DNA of 64,000 bases from the NCBI GenBank assembly GCA_017354895.1, contig CP071499.1, forward strand, positions 3,658,001 through 3,722,000. Direction: 5' to 3'. The notes below the pieces were generated by a model. That model worked only from the letters and a program-made list of their open reading frames with translations, was not told the origin of the DNA and made no database searches. Position numbers and translations under genes: made by a program. Positions within the stretch are counted from its first letter, which is position 1. Each line of letters begins with the position of its first letter. This DNA is from Podospora comata (taxonomy: Eukaryota > Ascomycota > Sordariomycetes > Sordariales > Podosporaceae). Shown here piece after piece: positions 11,214 through 24,073 of the stretch.

Positions 11214-14167
11214 GATTGGTCTTTTGGTAGGGTCTGCTGTGGTTTCCGTATATTAATGGGCGGCTCTGTTCGAGCGGTCTGCTACACAAAACAATCGCAC
11301 GGCGGAGTATGAGAGACTTGACGGATTGTGGCTTCTTTATGTACTTATGTAAACGAGGAAAAAGACCAAACAGTGGATGACTGACGAGCTGACTGGGTTC
11401 ATTTCTCGATGAACAAAAATCGATCCGCTTGCTATGACAGCAGGTGGGGCACTGCTGAAGGGGGCCAGCCCACGCTGCCCACCCGTGGCAGTGGTGTCCT
11501 TGAAACAGACCCGCCTGCAAGGACGCATCCGACAGCAATACGCCCTTAAAGCGAGCTCCCTATTGGGCAGCTCTTCGGGACCACAGCGGTGAGGTGTGGG
11601 GTCGGAATATTACGGAGCGTGTGCCAAGATCGATACGAACTGCTGCAACACTCGCTCTACGGTTGGCTGTCTTGTCAGGTTCTTGGAGGACGACGGGATG
11701 CGGTCGTGAGTGTGGGTAGGCAAGGTGCCCAGCCCTGGTAGAGGTGCTGCGAAAATTCAAAAACCTTCTAGAGCGTCTCAGTGGATTCCAGGCCTTGTCA
11801 GTGCTAAGAATATCGAAGCACCTTGCTGGCTGCCCCAAGCCCCAGACCAAGCGGCATGTGATTGGATGCCCCGGAATATGGTCATGAGACCAACACAACC
11901 TGCAAGAAGGTTGTCTGTGCCCAGTCTCCACCGGGTTAGGGTTTTCTGTGCACTTTTCCGCATTGGGGCAACCACTTACACCGATTTTTGCTTCACCACA
12001 GACTGACAGGATGCCCGCGCTGATTTATATTATTATCCCCATACCAATACACCATGGCGCCATCTTCAACCATTTGAGATCTTGTCTTACACTATCAGTG
12101 ACAATAAGATGGAATGGGGGCAGTCCGTCTCTCTGCCGTTTGCGCCATCCCCCTCCCGCGTCTGCAACAACCAAACTTCATGGTGGACCTCGGCGTTCCG
12201 TAGGGCTGTTTCTTGCAATTGCGTGCCCACCACGGGATCGCCGTCGGCAAAGGGCCAGCATCTTTCCCCATATCACATTTTCTGGGGTAACCGGGGCGGG
12301 AATGGATCCCCGGCCAGCTCCCGAGATCCCCCGGCCAAGACCCGATGGCCGGCATGTGCTCGGCAACTCTGCAGCCCCTGTTCCGGAAGCCACCGGTGAC
12401 ACGGATGTCGTTGAGGCTCGTCCACAAATCACAGCTGCGTCCGGAGGAGTAGTCGGCGGATGCCGGAATCGCATCCTGCAAGCTTCCAGGTCGCCTTATC
12501 TTTGCTGCATCTACCATGGTTTCCGCCGGTGCTGCCACAAAGCTTGTAGCCAGGCACGATAATCAGGGCCGATTGGTGTGTTACATTGGTCTATATCCTA
12601 TCATCGTCTATGTTTCAAGATTGCCGGGTAGTCTATCTGGCCACATGGCTTAGTTTCGGAGTCGTTTGCCGCCATTGTCACACAAGCAGCACATTGTATT
12701 CAACGACGGCAATCCCAAAACCTCTACTATCTTCAAAAACAAGCTATGCATTAACAAAGTTATGATTAGGATTCTACGCTACAGTCTCCATTTGTTGTTC
12801 AACAATGCGATTAGCAAGCTTCCACTTGTATGTTTGCTGGCCTTTGCCTGACCAGTTGTTTAGTAGTTCATCATGGTCTACCCCCCCTTTGCCTCGTACT
12901 GGTCGATCTGTCTATATGACTTTTGTCATCTCACAGGTCCTCACACTCAAAGATATTATCCTGCCAAACATGGGCAGCAAAACAGACTGATATATGAGTC
13001 CGGTATATGACTGGTATCAAGACATCGGTAGTCTCGGCGTTCATCCCAGTTTTCTTTCAGGGCTTTCTATGAATCTTTCATATCTCCGTGATGTTTCTTC
13101 TTGACGTATATGGTCGCACAGAAGGCAGAGATGTATAGAAAAACACTTTGAAGTCAAAGGGTAGCCCCGAAATGATGATCTATGCCAAACGGGTTTTTGA
13201 CTGAGGCCCTCCTGGCTATGTGATGAGACATGGAGAGATCTCGTTGGGTGTGATGATTTGGTCTCGGCATACCGTAGGTAAATCGGCACAGCAACCGCAT
13301 CAAATGAAATTTGGTGCAGGTGAGTCGGCGCAACACACATACCCACTGTGCAAACTTTCATTGGATTTCTCGATTGTGGCTTGTTCTTGCTGTCGACCAC
13401 GATTCACACTTTGATTCAGCCACTGAGCCAACCTACCAGAATTGGCCGTGAGAACTGATACTGAAGAAGTTTACAATTCGATCAAAACTCTTCTCTCAAT
13501 CATGAGTCACTGGACCAGGTGGCCAGGAAATTCCAGAGGCCTGACAATTGGATATCGGGGTTGAATCACCCAGTGACGCTCTACACCACTTCAAGTACAT
13601 GGGAGCAGGTGGAACGACTCTTATCTTCACCTGAACATGATCCCTCTCATGGCTGGGTTCTCAGTCGACAGGTCTCGCCGCCACCACCCGGAACCCTCCT
13701 GATGCTTTCTCAGGGGCCCTACACCTTTTCTCACCGAATGAGCTCTCTTCAGCAAGAGGCGCCTCTTGCCTCGATTGTAACAGCTCTCAAGATCCGGCGG
13801 CACAGTCGTCTGAGTTGGAACTCGTTCAATCTAGCCTTCATCATTCATCATCTGACCCCCCGGGTCTACAAGAGACTCTTTACGAACCATGGAGAGGATG
13901 GAGCGACAGGCGGCGCGGGCCTGGGTTGACCGACTGCTTCCCAGCCACGTGCTCGCGCAGACAGCCTACTATCTTGGCTTGGAGCATTTGGAGCTGAGGA
14001 CTCGAGTCATTGATCCGGTTTCGCAGGCTTAGATCAAGTTTGAGGATGGATTGAAGATTTGGAATGTGGAGTATGAAAGCTTCCCTTGAGTTTTTAGATG
14101 GTAAAGAGGCACCTAGTCCTTTTTCTGGTATACATGTAATTCATATCATTCTGATCATCTGGCCAAC
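11214..14167. other. Long intergenic stretch without a supported gene
   Basis: Nearly 3 kb. The first part is the ZIP promoter. A TTAGGGTTT telomere-like box lies near 11935. The part at 12600-13100 is comparatively AT-rich. Around 13519-14030 short frames on the plus strand look vaguely protein-like (for example AARAWVDRLLPSHVLAQTA) but shift frame and match no family I know. They may be a decayed gene. Confidence 0.5.
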
Positions 14168-15295
14168 TTACACCACCCTGGCAAAGAAACCCTCCACCTC
14201 ACCAAGACTATCCCACCCCAACACACTTCCCCCGGCCACCAACAGAGCCCAGAGCTCTTCCATACTCCCCCCGTGTTCATTGTCTCCCACAGTTTCTACC
14301 CTGAGGCTCGACCCATAGGCCAGCGCCCCGAAAGTAAACGCCAACGCGAGGATCACATACCCCTCCGCCTCAGCAGCAACCACGCTCCCAGGCGGCTGTC
14401 TGAACTCGATCGTGCCCCGAGGCTGCCACTCCCCTTTATTCACCGGCGCCGACAGCATCCCAGTGAAGTCCCTATCTCAACCTTGTTAGCCACATCATGC
14501 ATCTTTCACGGTACAGCGGGCAACACAAACCACTTGTACACCTTCCCCCTAACCCTATCCTTCTTCCACCCATGCGCCCTCGCATAAGCAGACTCTTTTG
14601 GAAACAAATTCATCGCCTCCACCACACCGTCTCCGTCCTGGTAAGCGCCGTCAATGACAGACATGCACTCCCCCAAGCTTAGCCCAGCAAGGGCGGGATT
14701 CAACCGATTGGATTGGCACCAGTAGCCCTCCCCGCGGGAGGAGGGGAAGAGCTGGTCGAGACTGGCTTCAAAGTAGAGGCAGGATTTGGCAAGGGATGCG
14801 AGGTCAAAGGGGGTGAAAGGGGAGGGGTAGGACTGGGAGAGGTGGACGTGGGTTGAGCAGTGGGGGGAGGGGAAGACGGTGTAGTGCGTGTGGAGGAGGG
14901 AGAAGATGGTGGCGAGGGTGGAGGAGAAGTTTGTGGAGAGGGGGGAGAGGACGGGGGAGACTAGCTCTATGCCCCCTTTTTTGTGTGCATTGTTAGTAGG
15001 CACGGACGGGGATGTACAGGGTGTTTGGGGGAACCGAGAACATACAGAGGTTCTTTCCTGGCTGACTGGGGATTGTCACTTCCTGAGTGATGGACCACTC
15101 GCGGTAGTTGTGAGCGGATTTGTCATTGGAGTCGTTGACGTGGTTTGGGATGCCGGCTTTGGTTAGGCGTTTGCTGAGGTCTTTGGCAAGGGACTTCCAG
15201 CTGGAGTGAGAGGGACCTTTTTTGCGAGGGCCGAGGAGAAGTTCAATCTCCAAGCCAAAGCGGAGGGTCGGGGTTGGGTCGGCTGCGTGATTCAT
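14168..15295 (-). CDS. Putative amidoligase (amidoligase_2 family)
   Basis: Exons 15295-15046, 14975-14531 and 14471-14168 give 332 residues. Family hallmarks in order are RFGLEIELLL at the N-terminus, WSITQEVTI, GIELVSPVL restored across the first intron, CSTHVHLS in the middle, and GTIEFRQPPGS near the C-terminus. These are the conserved blocks of the ATP-grasp/glutamine-synthetase-like amidoligase_2 family (PF12224), thought to form amide bonds to peptides or small molecules; the substrate in fungi is unknown. Introns are GTATGT..AAAG with CTAAC, and GTTTGT..ATAG. The length is usual for fungal members. The gene stands alone, without a neighbouring peptidase or modifying enzyme to suggest a pathway. 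Confidence 0.88.
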
Positions 15296-17162
15296 AATAA
15301 AGTAAGAAAAAGTGAGGATTTGTGTGATGGTAATCATGTACAAAAGGGTGTTCCAAGACAACATTCCAGAGGTGATATATCTTTTATATTTGATTCCTGA
15401 TCATACAACCTCCTATCCAAGGTAAATACCTCGCGGGTCTGCTTCTTGAAACAGCCTCATGTTCGTCGTCCCATGTTGGATGTCAGGCCATTCCTGTCCG
15501 ACACAGTGGACATCACAATGCTGCAACAGTGGAACAGCTGCGTGAGAGCTTGTACCCAATGGAACCACCATCTTCTCAAGAAGCCCAAAACGAAGCGAGA
15601 CCGGCCTCCAGTTTCGGTGTCTCCTTGACCGCATACTAGGTAGTCCTGTGATGAGACGACCAGCGTTGCGCCCATTATCATATGGGCTTGAAGACACACT
15701 AGGATGCCGTCAACGAGGCTTGACCGAGAGGTATTGGAAACAAGAAATTCAAGCGGTAACGCACTAGCGGCGAAGCTAAACATCTTCGGCGTCACGCCCG
15801 TGATGTGGGTGCTAGTAGGGGGCTAGAAGAGACCGAGACAGTGCCGACAGCCATGAGGACATTGTATACGCCAACCAAATCACCCTGTATTTCTCGGTGT
15901 AGAGTGTGGACCTTGGGGCCGGATATGTGATCCTGACAGATACGAAAACGGCCGAAGCAACGCCTCAGAGCGCTTATTAGGTAGTTACCATGACCCCAAC
16001 ACCACGAGGGTTACTATTTTTGATGTTGAGAAAGGAGCTGCACCTGCTGTCAGATTCGGCAAGCTTGATGTCTCTCCGGCACTTGGACGCATACAAGCAG
16101 CCTTGCCAGGCAGTCGTGAAACCTTGATCCCGGGGGCTGGGTCTCTGCGGCCGCATAGAGGTGGGCGGCCGCCATCAAAGGTGGTGTGGTGGGGAGAACA
16201 AGAGGCCAATCAGTATGAGTTTTTGAAGATGAACATGTGCGGCGGCTGCCACACCATGTCGAGGGCTGTTGGTACTCGACAACGTCGTCAGCAGAGCCGC
16301 AGGATTGCTCTCGGTGAGAACCAAGGTGAGGGTGTGATTGAGATTGCATTGGAGGTGGTGTTTGCAGCCACTGAGGCGCCAATGATTAGAGTCCGTCTTG
16401 ATTGGCCGTGACTATATCAGCATTGCCAAAAGAACAGTGCATTTCTTCTTCCAAGACACCGTTGAACCAGCGAGCATGGAAGGTGGAGCGCGATAAGCGC
16501 CGAAGAAACGCAAAATGTCGCCAGGATCAACCAACTAAGCCTCGTGATCGGGCCCCAGGAAAGATCGCCAATACTAGGATTTGATATGGTTTTGTCCTAA
16601 CGATGTTTGAAATCTGGACTTGATCATAAGCTGTTGCAACGCTGATATTAAGCCACGAGGTAGCCCAGCGTGGAAGCTTGAATCTGCTCGCACTGTGAAT
16701 CTTCCCCGTGACAAAGCTGTCAGTGAATTTCGATAGTGAATAATGATATCAAGCAAGTGGATAGATATAAAATGGAAGTGAAGGGGACTGGGTTTTCCCG
16801 CGGAATTGAATAAGAATCCTGCAATGAGACTTGGAAATGGCCCACGATTCGGTCTCTTTTGTGATGTAGCGACCATTGGAGGCATCTTGGAAATAAATTC
16901 ATCTTGGACCCCACTGACAGGTATGTAGAAGTGGTTTATTTAGATTTTGGTATAAGAGTTACAAGTTAAGCGTTTTGGTGTTTTCGCATAACCTTCCAGG
17001 TTGGCTGTTGAGAACTAAAAAATATTCTATACCGGTATATAAGAGTAACTTACTCCCACAGAGAACCCAGTCCCAAGAAGAATCCTTCACCCTTTGATTT
17101 ACAACAGTTTCACCATCCATCCATTCACAACAAATTCACTATTCAACCTTCAGATAGACAAA
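15296..17162. other. Intergenic, no gene seen
   Basis: About 1.9 kb. Frames at 15413-15795 (minus) and 16050-16411 (both strands) are short and mutually overlapping, with no recognisable domain. The right end holds the promoter of the Dom34-like gene. Confidence 0.5.
17036..17043 (+). promoter_or_regulatory. TATA box of the Dom34-like gene
   Basis: TATATAAG, 120 bases before the chosen ATG at 17163. A pyrimidine- and A-rich leader follows. Confidence 0.5.
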
Positions 17163-18585
17163 ATGATGCGAGGACGTGGTGCCCCACAGTCTGAACAGAG
17201 ACAACCCCACTCTCCAGGAGCAGGGGTAAAGCGGTCGCAACCCCGCAATGGTATGCCCTGCTGCTGCTGCTGCGAACTTCCAAGGCGCATCCCACTCAAT
17301 TACTCACATCACCTCTCATAAAACAGGCAAAGATCCCAATACAGCTTCAGAGGGAAAAAAGACCGGCATGCGCTTCGCCTCACCTCGCCAGACGGTGGCC
17401 AGCATAGATGAGACCGAGGGGGTCGGCCTCATCATCACTGAGCCAGAGGATCTATGGCACGCCAACAACCTCATCGCAATTGGCGACACCGTCTATGCCC
17501 CCACCAACCGCAAGGTCGCCACCGAGACTCTCACAGGGTCAACATTCACTCAAAAAGTGCGCATCGAGCTGGCCGTCAAGGTCACCGACACCTCTTTTGA
17601 CCCGCGCGCCTCGGAACTTCGCGTGGCGGGCACTATTGTCAACGAAAATGAAATCGCTGCCGTGGGACAGTACCACACCATCACCCTCAAGCACACTGAT
17701 CGCGACATCAAGTTTACCATATGGAAGGAGCAAGGCTGGGACTCGGTGGCCCGCGCCCTGCTCGCAGAGGCTGTCAGCGAGACGGCCAACAAGGACGTGG
17801 TGTTTGCAGTGGTGATGCAGGAGGGAATGGCCAATCTCTGCCTGATCACCGAGTCAAGAACATTGGTCAAGCAGAGGATCGAGCACACCATCCCCAAGAA
17901 GAGGTCGTCGCGCAAGGAGGCCGAGGGAGGCATGTCAGACTTTTACGGGAAGATTCTGTCAGCCATACTCAGCGCCATCGACTTCAACGAGCGCTCCGGC
18001 ATCCCCAAGCAACTACTACTCGCCAGTCCTGGCTTCGTCGCGCATAACTTTCGAGATTACATGAAGGAGTATGCCGAGAAGAAAGCGAACAAACCACTGG
18101 CGCGGTTGGCTACCGAGGCGGCCGTGATCCACACGAGCACTGGACATGTGCACAGTCTCAACGAGGTGCTCAAGAGCCCCGAGGCACAACGAACCATGCG
18201 AGACTCCAAGTTCACCAACGAGACAAAGCTGATGGACAATTTCTACCAAAAGCTTCGGCAAGACGATGGGAGGGCGTGGTACGGTGTTCAGCCAGTCGCC
18301 AAGGCCATCAGAGAAGGTGCCGTGGGCCGTGGCGGCGGTGTGTTGATGGTGAACAGCGCCTTTTTCAAGAGCATGGACGTGGCGGAGCGGCAGAAATATG
18401 TTGCACTTGTCGACAAGGTCAGGGAAGATGGCGGCGACGTTAGACTGCTCAGCAGCGACCACGAGAGCGGCCAGCGGTTGGATGCATTGGGCGGGATCTG
18501 TGCGCTCCTGACATACCCGTTGCATGATCTTGACGAGGAGGATGAGGAGGAAGATGCGTCGGCGGCGGGGACGACAATAATATGA
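17163..18585 (+). CDS. Dom34/Pelota-like ribosome-rescue factor, divergent
   Basis: Exons 17163-17250 and 17327-18585 give 448 residues. Dom34/Pelota with Hbs1 releases stalled ribosomes (no-go decay). Three eRF1-like domains can be followed: an Sm-like N-domain (EPEDLWHANNLIAIGD), a central domain without GGQ that includes VVMQEGMANLCLI, IPKKR and LLLASPGFV, and a C-domain ending in LLTYPLHDLDEEDEEED. The canonical opening with RDGSG is missing. Instead there is a roughly 40-residue Arg/Gln/Pro-rich extension and the sequence SIDETEGVGLIITEPED, so this may be a paralog rather than the housekeeping copy. The first exon is chosen because the splice GTATGC..ACAG removes a poly-Ala/Cys stretch and keeps frame. 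Confidence 0.85.
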
Positions 18586-19642
18586 AGCTGAGTCCGGTGT
18601 TTATCGGCAGACGTTGGCCTGCGGTGGGTTCCCGGCTCGGTAGCTGGTGGTTCTGATGGCGCTAGCATCGGGTGCTGCCGAGGGTTTACAGTTCGCTTAA
18701 CGACCTGGAACTTGGTACAACGTCATCAACATGACATATCTAGGATAACCAGGACCTAAGGGAATGCGACATGAAGTTTGATGTACAGGTATAGATAAAC
18801 AGAGTGCACATTTTAATACCCAACAGCAAAGGACAATCGATTGTATCTTTGTTTTTATACATTATTCTGTCCTTGATGACATTTACAGAGCAGGTACTCG
18901 CGGCGCAGATTCACAGGGACGGATTTCGGGGGTTGCGCCACCGTTTGCGAGCAGTTGAAACCCATCGACCTTGATGATGTAACCTGTTGAACCACTGTTG
19001 AAACAAACAAACATCACACCATCCTCAAGTTCTCTTTCTGTTCCGCGTATACGCCTGATTGCCACACAACGGCCATTGTTGGTAGAGACCTCGTCATTCT
19101 CATTCTCGGATCGATCGGTACGCGTATACGGCCCCATCCCGATCGCCTGCGTCATCCAGTCTCCGCTCCCGCTCCCCGCAGTTCAGCTTTCCTTGCCCCG
19201 CCAAGCTGAGGTCGGACACGGACACGGACAACTGTCAAATCCTCCGCTTGCTGCCGGCTCCCCTCATCCAACTTCGCCTTTACCCACCGTGTTCTAGGCT
19301 AGGCCGGTCAAGAAAACGGTAGACGGTAGATGGTAGACGGTAGACGGCAGACTACGGACGAACCGGGCCGACGACGTTGAAGGAAAGAAAGAGCAGCAGC
19401 CTTACACTGTCGCACAAAACACTGCCGCATAGTAAAAAAGTTCGCTGCATGTGCCAGCGTGACAGGGCTGGTTATAGCCTGCAGATCGGCATCCGGGCCC
19501 CTCTCTCGAGTCCGATCAAGCTCCATCCTTGCCTCCTGCGAAACGGCACGCCCAACAATTGTTACACGGTAGGCGTGTTGAGGTGGTGGTCAGCAGCAAA
19601 GGCTGAAATGCCAGAACAGTGTCGCTTGAACACAACGCCGAC
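18586..19642. other. Intergenic, promoter side of the WD40 gene
   Basis: Contains perfect or near-perfect GCGTATACGC-type palindromes at 19045-19054 and 19123-19130 and a short GTAGACG-type tandem run near 19318-19352. No gene was recognised. Confidence 0.5.
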
Positions 19643-22600
19643 ATGGCAAGCATTTGGTCTACCATAAAGGCGGCGGCCCCCTCTCGCACGCGGGCGCCGG
19701 AGCAACAGCACCAGCCCCAGTCCCAGCACCAGCCAAGCGAAAGTGAGCCGTCGCCAATACCGCCGGTCCGGGGTGTCGCTAGCAGGGCCTCATCGTTGTC
19801 ACGATCCAGGGTCCCGGGAACAACGCCGCCGCCGCCGCAACAGTCGGTGCCAAGATCAACCAGCATCTCGGGTGAAATCCGAGGTAAGTCGCCTAGCCCT
19901 CCATTTGTGGATATCATCAAAATTACGAGTACCCCCAAAGGAGTAATGCCATATCATCACGTTTCCCCTGACCGTTTCCCCGTTCCGTTCTCCCATCCCA
20001 CCATTGTCATCGCCCGTTGGTAGTTTGTCGAGTCGCCAATCGCAAGGTCGCAGCTTGCAGCTCGCAGGACTGCTTGTTTTTGTTTGGTTCGAGCAGTCGG
20101 CGAGACATGCAAAGGCGAGGCCCTGGCAACTAGCATACGCGGCCGTGACGTTATCCTCCGTTTCTTCATCTGCTCCTCCCTTGCTTTCGGCAGCAGCCAT
20201 GGCTACAAGCTCAGGAGCTCACGCGATGGCAACAGGCAGCAATAGTAGCAACCAACAGAGCCGTTCCTCTCCGATTCCGTCCCCCAGTGCAGCCAACACC
20301 TCGACTACACAGCCCCCAAGTACCAGCAAAAAGACTTCGTCTAGGCTTTCGCGGAGCTACACTTCCATTGGGCTAACCGGCAAGGAGAAAGAAAGGGAAA
20401 AGGAAAAGGAAAAGGAAAAGGAAAAGGGCCGGGAACAAGACGTCGATGATGAGAATGCAGACGACACTGGCGACCAAAGCACCGCCGCCGGTAACGGGAC
20501 AGCTGGGCCGGGCATCACCATCGGAGTGAACCAAAGCGCGCACACACCCTCACCAATACCGAGTCCGGCTCTCGATCCCCTGTCACAGGTGAGTAGTGGT
20601 AATGGCCGTGGCGGTGGGGTGGACGCTTCATTGCAGCCTGTCTAACCGTATACGCGTATAGCAAATCTACCTACGACGCAACAGCGAGGTTCCCATACCA
20701 GGTCGACGTTCGATGCATATGGCCGAAGGGCTAGCACGATCCAGTTCGGACTTTTTGAGAGCTGTAACACCAGCAGGAGATGTTAGCAAAGACAAGAGGT
20801 AGGCCAACAGACTGCCGTGGCGAGGCAATGGGATTGAAGAAAGACACGGCTGACGGAGTGTGTTGAATTTATACAGCAAGAAAGGAGGTTCATTTCTCAG
20901 TCGTTTGAGCATGCGCGGTGGCCGCAAGAAGGACACAGCCGACTTTGATTCAGACTCGGAATTTGGTGTCGAGGCCCGGATGGACGGCACCAATGCCCGA
21001 GTGTTCAGCCAGACGTTAAGCAACCCAGTCATGGGCGGAGGCTATGTCCCCCATCACAAGGAACCGCCACGATACATTCGAACCAAGGCGACCAACAAGA
21101 AAGCAAGAGAGTTCAACCGCATGTTTCTGGCCCAAGAATTGGTCGGCACAAGACCTCCCAAAGATGAAGAGAAGGCCGACGCGAACAAGGCACCTGTTGT
21201 GACAGTCAGCGTGGCTGGTGGCGGCGATCGCAAGACAGCGAGGTCAGGCGGAGCAATCTGGGCGACTGAGTTCAGCAGAGACGGGAAGTACCTGGCCACG
21301 GGCGGGCGAGACCACATTGTCAGGATATGGGCAGTCTTGACGACATCCGACGAGCGCCGGGCACACGAAGAGGATGAGAACGCCAATGGCGGACCTGGAG
21401 AACGGCTTAGTGCGCCGGTATTCAGGGACCGGCCGCTGATGGAGTTTGAGGGACACACCGGGGAGGTCTTGGACCTCAGCTGGAGCAAGAACAACTTTTT
21501 GCTGTCGTCCTCGATGGACAAAACTGTCAGGCTATGGCATCTTAGTCGAAGAGAATGCCTCTGCACGTTCAAGCACAAGGACTTTGTCACGCGGTTAGCC
21601 TTCCACCCCCGGGATGACCGCTTCTTCCTGGCCGGCTCCCTGGATACCATGCTGCGATTATGGAGCATTCCGGACAAGGCAGTGGCCTTCTCGGCCAACC
21701 TTCCCGATCTCATCACTGCGGTTGCCTTTTCCCCAGACGGAAAGATAGCGATTGCCGGCCTACTGAATGGCCTCTGCGTCTTTTTCGAGACAGAAGGACT
21801 CAAACAACAGACACAAATTCACGTACGCTCATCTCGTGGCAAAAATGCCAAAGGAAGCAAGATTACAGGCATCCAGACCATGCTTGTGCATCCACCAGCC
21901 CCGGCCTACCCAACTCATCAACCACCAGGTTCCAGTGCGGCCTCGCATGCTTCCACTGACGTGCCCAGTAACGCCGAGGTGCGAGTGATGGTCACATCCA
22001 ATGACAGTCGAATCCGAATCTACAGTCTACGGGATCAGACCATGGAGGTTAAGCTCAAAGGGCACGAGAACTCCTGCAGTCAAATCGCAGCCACATTTTC
22101 AGACGATGGCAAATATGTGGTCTGCGGAAGCGAGGATCGCAAGGCTTTTGTTTGGAGTGTTATGGGCAAGGGGGTGTCGCTGACCACGGACAAGGACAAA
22201 TCGCCTTGCGAGTATTTTGAAGCACACGGCGAGACCGTCACGACGGCTCTTTTTGCGCCAACACAAACGAGGATGCTTCTTGGTCAGAGCGGAGATCCGA
22301 TTTACGATCTATGCAATCCACCACCTGTGGTTTTGCAGAGCCTGGATGAGGTTGCCAGTGCCGCAGCAAGCACCACCGGGTCTCAACTAGCACCCGCGTC
22401 AGAACACCTGGTAAAAAGGCCGGAGCCGAGTCCCGCTTATATTGCCAGATCTACTCATTACGATGGTAACATTCTCATCACAACAGGCGATACCGGCATC
22501 ATTAAGGTCTTTCGCCAAGATTGCGCCTTCGGCAAGCGCAGACACGAGAGCTGGGAGACAGGAAGCACGTTCAGTCGGAAGCTGGCGCCCAGCAACGGAT

Positions 22601-23658
22601 TCATGAGTGGAAACGGGCTAGGTCGCAGTGGCAGCGTGATGACAAGAACCAGCGGTGGCAGCGTCACACGTAGCCGAAGAGGGTCTCTTACGCAGCCATT
22701 CTCACCACAGCTTGGCCCAGTTGGCGGCAGCTCCGACCGAATTCTCAGCTGGCGCCAGGGGATCGAAAACGGAGGCGACAAACGATCCAGCGCTCTATTA
22801 AATGGGAGCGCGACGCCAGCAGCTAGCGAAAGATCGATGAGCCCGGCCAAGGTCATCCGGACGCCCCTGAGTTCACAGGTGAACTTGGCAAGCGAGGCCA
22901 GAAAACAGCCATATGCGAACTCGACCGTCGCGTCAAGAAACAGGGCTGGCAGCACCCTGACGAGCCCAACGGCCAGTGTGTTTAGTAACGCACCCTCGCG
23001 TGTCCCCTCGAGGCTCCTCAGAGAAAGACGCATGTCAAAGGAGCCGGAGGAGGAAACGTCAGTGCCGCCGACTCCGAGCTTTACCTACATGTCAGCAAGT
23101 GAGAATGATCCGCCCGATTCTCCTGCAGGAACAGGGGTGGATTCGGGGGGAGGCAGCACCACATCGTCATTTTGGAATCTGAACCGATGGCGAGGGATCA
23201 CGGCCTTCAAAGTCAACGCTTCGTCGCCCAACCAAAGCGGTAGCGGTGTGGAGGGACACAAACGCAGCGACAGTCGCAGTTCTATAGTGAAGCGGGTCCA
23301 AGGGGACGCCGGTCCTGGCGATGAGAAGGAACAAGGCAGCCCAGAACAGCGCGTAGGAACATCAAGGCGACAGAGCACAGGCACGGGGCTGTTACCAGCT
23401 GCTCATGTGGTGAGAAACAGCACTGATGGGAATGGAAAGGACAGGAAGCATCAGCGCATGTCTCTCCCAGCTGGAGCAGTCTTGAGCCAGGCCGACAGCG
23501 AGGCTGACGTCCGGTTCATCCCAGCGAATGGAGGGATGGTAGCGCCCGTCAACCCTCTGCAAGTGCGTCGAGATGGCTCTCCATACCGGCACCTCTGGAG
23601 TCGCGGAAGCTCGTCCCATGGCAGCGGAGGGAGACCTGGCTCAGATTTGGGCAGTTAG
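19643..23658 (+). CDS. Large WD40-repeat protein (Dgr2/WDR44-like)
   Basis: Proposed exons 19643-19883, 20194-20588, 20662-20798 and 20877-23658 give 1184 residues in one frame. The N-terminal third is low-complexity Ser/Pro/Thr with a Glu-Lys run (about KEREKEKEKEKEK). Then comes RRNSEVPIPGRRSMHMAEGL and a seven-bladed WD40 propeller: IWATEFSRDGKYLATGGRD.., EFEGHTGEVLDLSWS, LAGSLDTMLRLWSI and QIAATFSDDGKYVVCGSED. The C-terminal 400 residues are Ser-rich and disordered. The order matches fungal proteins related to yeast Dgr2/Ymr102c and animal WDR44, proposed to act in trafficking or signalling. The first intron (310 bases) is long for this genome and its acceptor is the least certain join. 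Confidence 0.85.
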
Positions 23659-24073
23659 AGATGTCTAGGGGATTGTATCTATACTACTACATAAGAGCGA
23701 GCGTTTTGTTAGCATGGCGTTGGATAGGTTGTGACGCAATTGGATGAAAGGGGGTTCCGGGACAAAATCGGAGCATCAATGCCGTGTTGCATTGGGTTCC
23801 CTGAGAATATACCATGAACCAAAAGTGAAGCAATACTCCGTCATCCATGCTTGCTGAAAAGAGGGTATCCAGAAGTGCGCCACACAAGCCAGAGACAAGC
23901 TGGCCCACGGCCGACCCAGCGGCCAACCGTTTGTATCTCCAACGACATACCACCACTTGCTTTGGTGGTGGCTGCTGTACCTCTCTTCCCTGGTCTCTGT
24001 GCCAAAGCCTCGTTCGACCATGTCTGACCCATATCATATCGTACCAAATTCTGCACTCCTTTTTCAACCCCTT
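23659..24073. other. Intergenic between convergent genes
   Basis: The 3' flanks of the WD40 gene (plus) and the thioredoxin gene (minus). Nothing else seen. Confidence 0.5.

Noticed and set aside
13519-14030. A protein-like stretch on the plus strand (including AARAWVDRLLPSHVLAQTAYY)
   Set aside because: It changes frame, has no clear start or introns, and resembles no family I know. It was left as a possible decayed gene inside the intergenic entry.
15413-15795. Minus-strand frames with hydrophobic content (FAASALPLEFLVSN)
   Set aside because: Two overlapping frames, no conserved domain, no convincing start context or splice sites.
16050-16411. Frames of about 100 codons on both strands
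   Set aside because: Mutual shadows in GC-rich DNA without domain evidence.
11214-17162. Old transposon copies in the gene-poor gaps
   Set aside because: No terminal repeats, transposase, reverse transcriptase or RIP-like AT-rich blocks were recognised.
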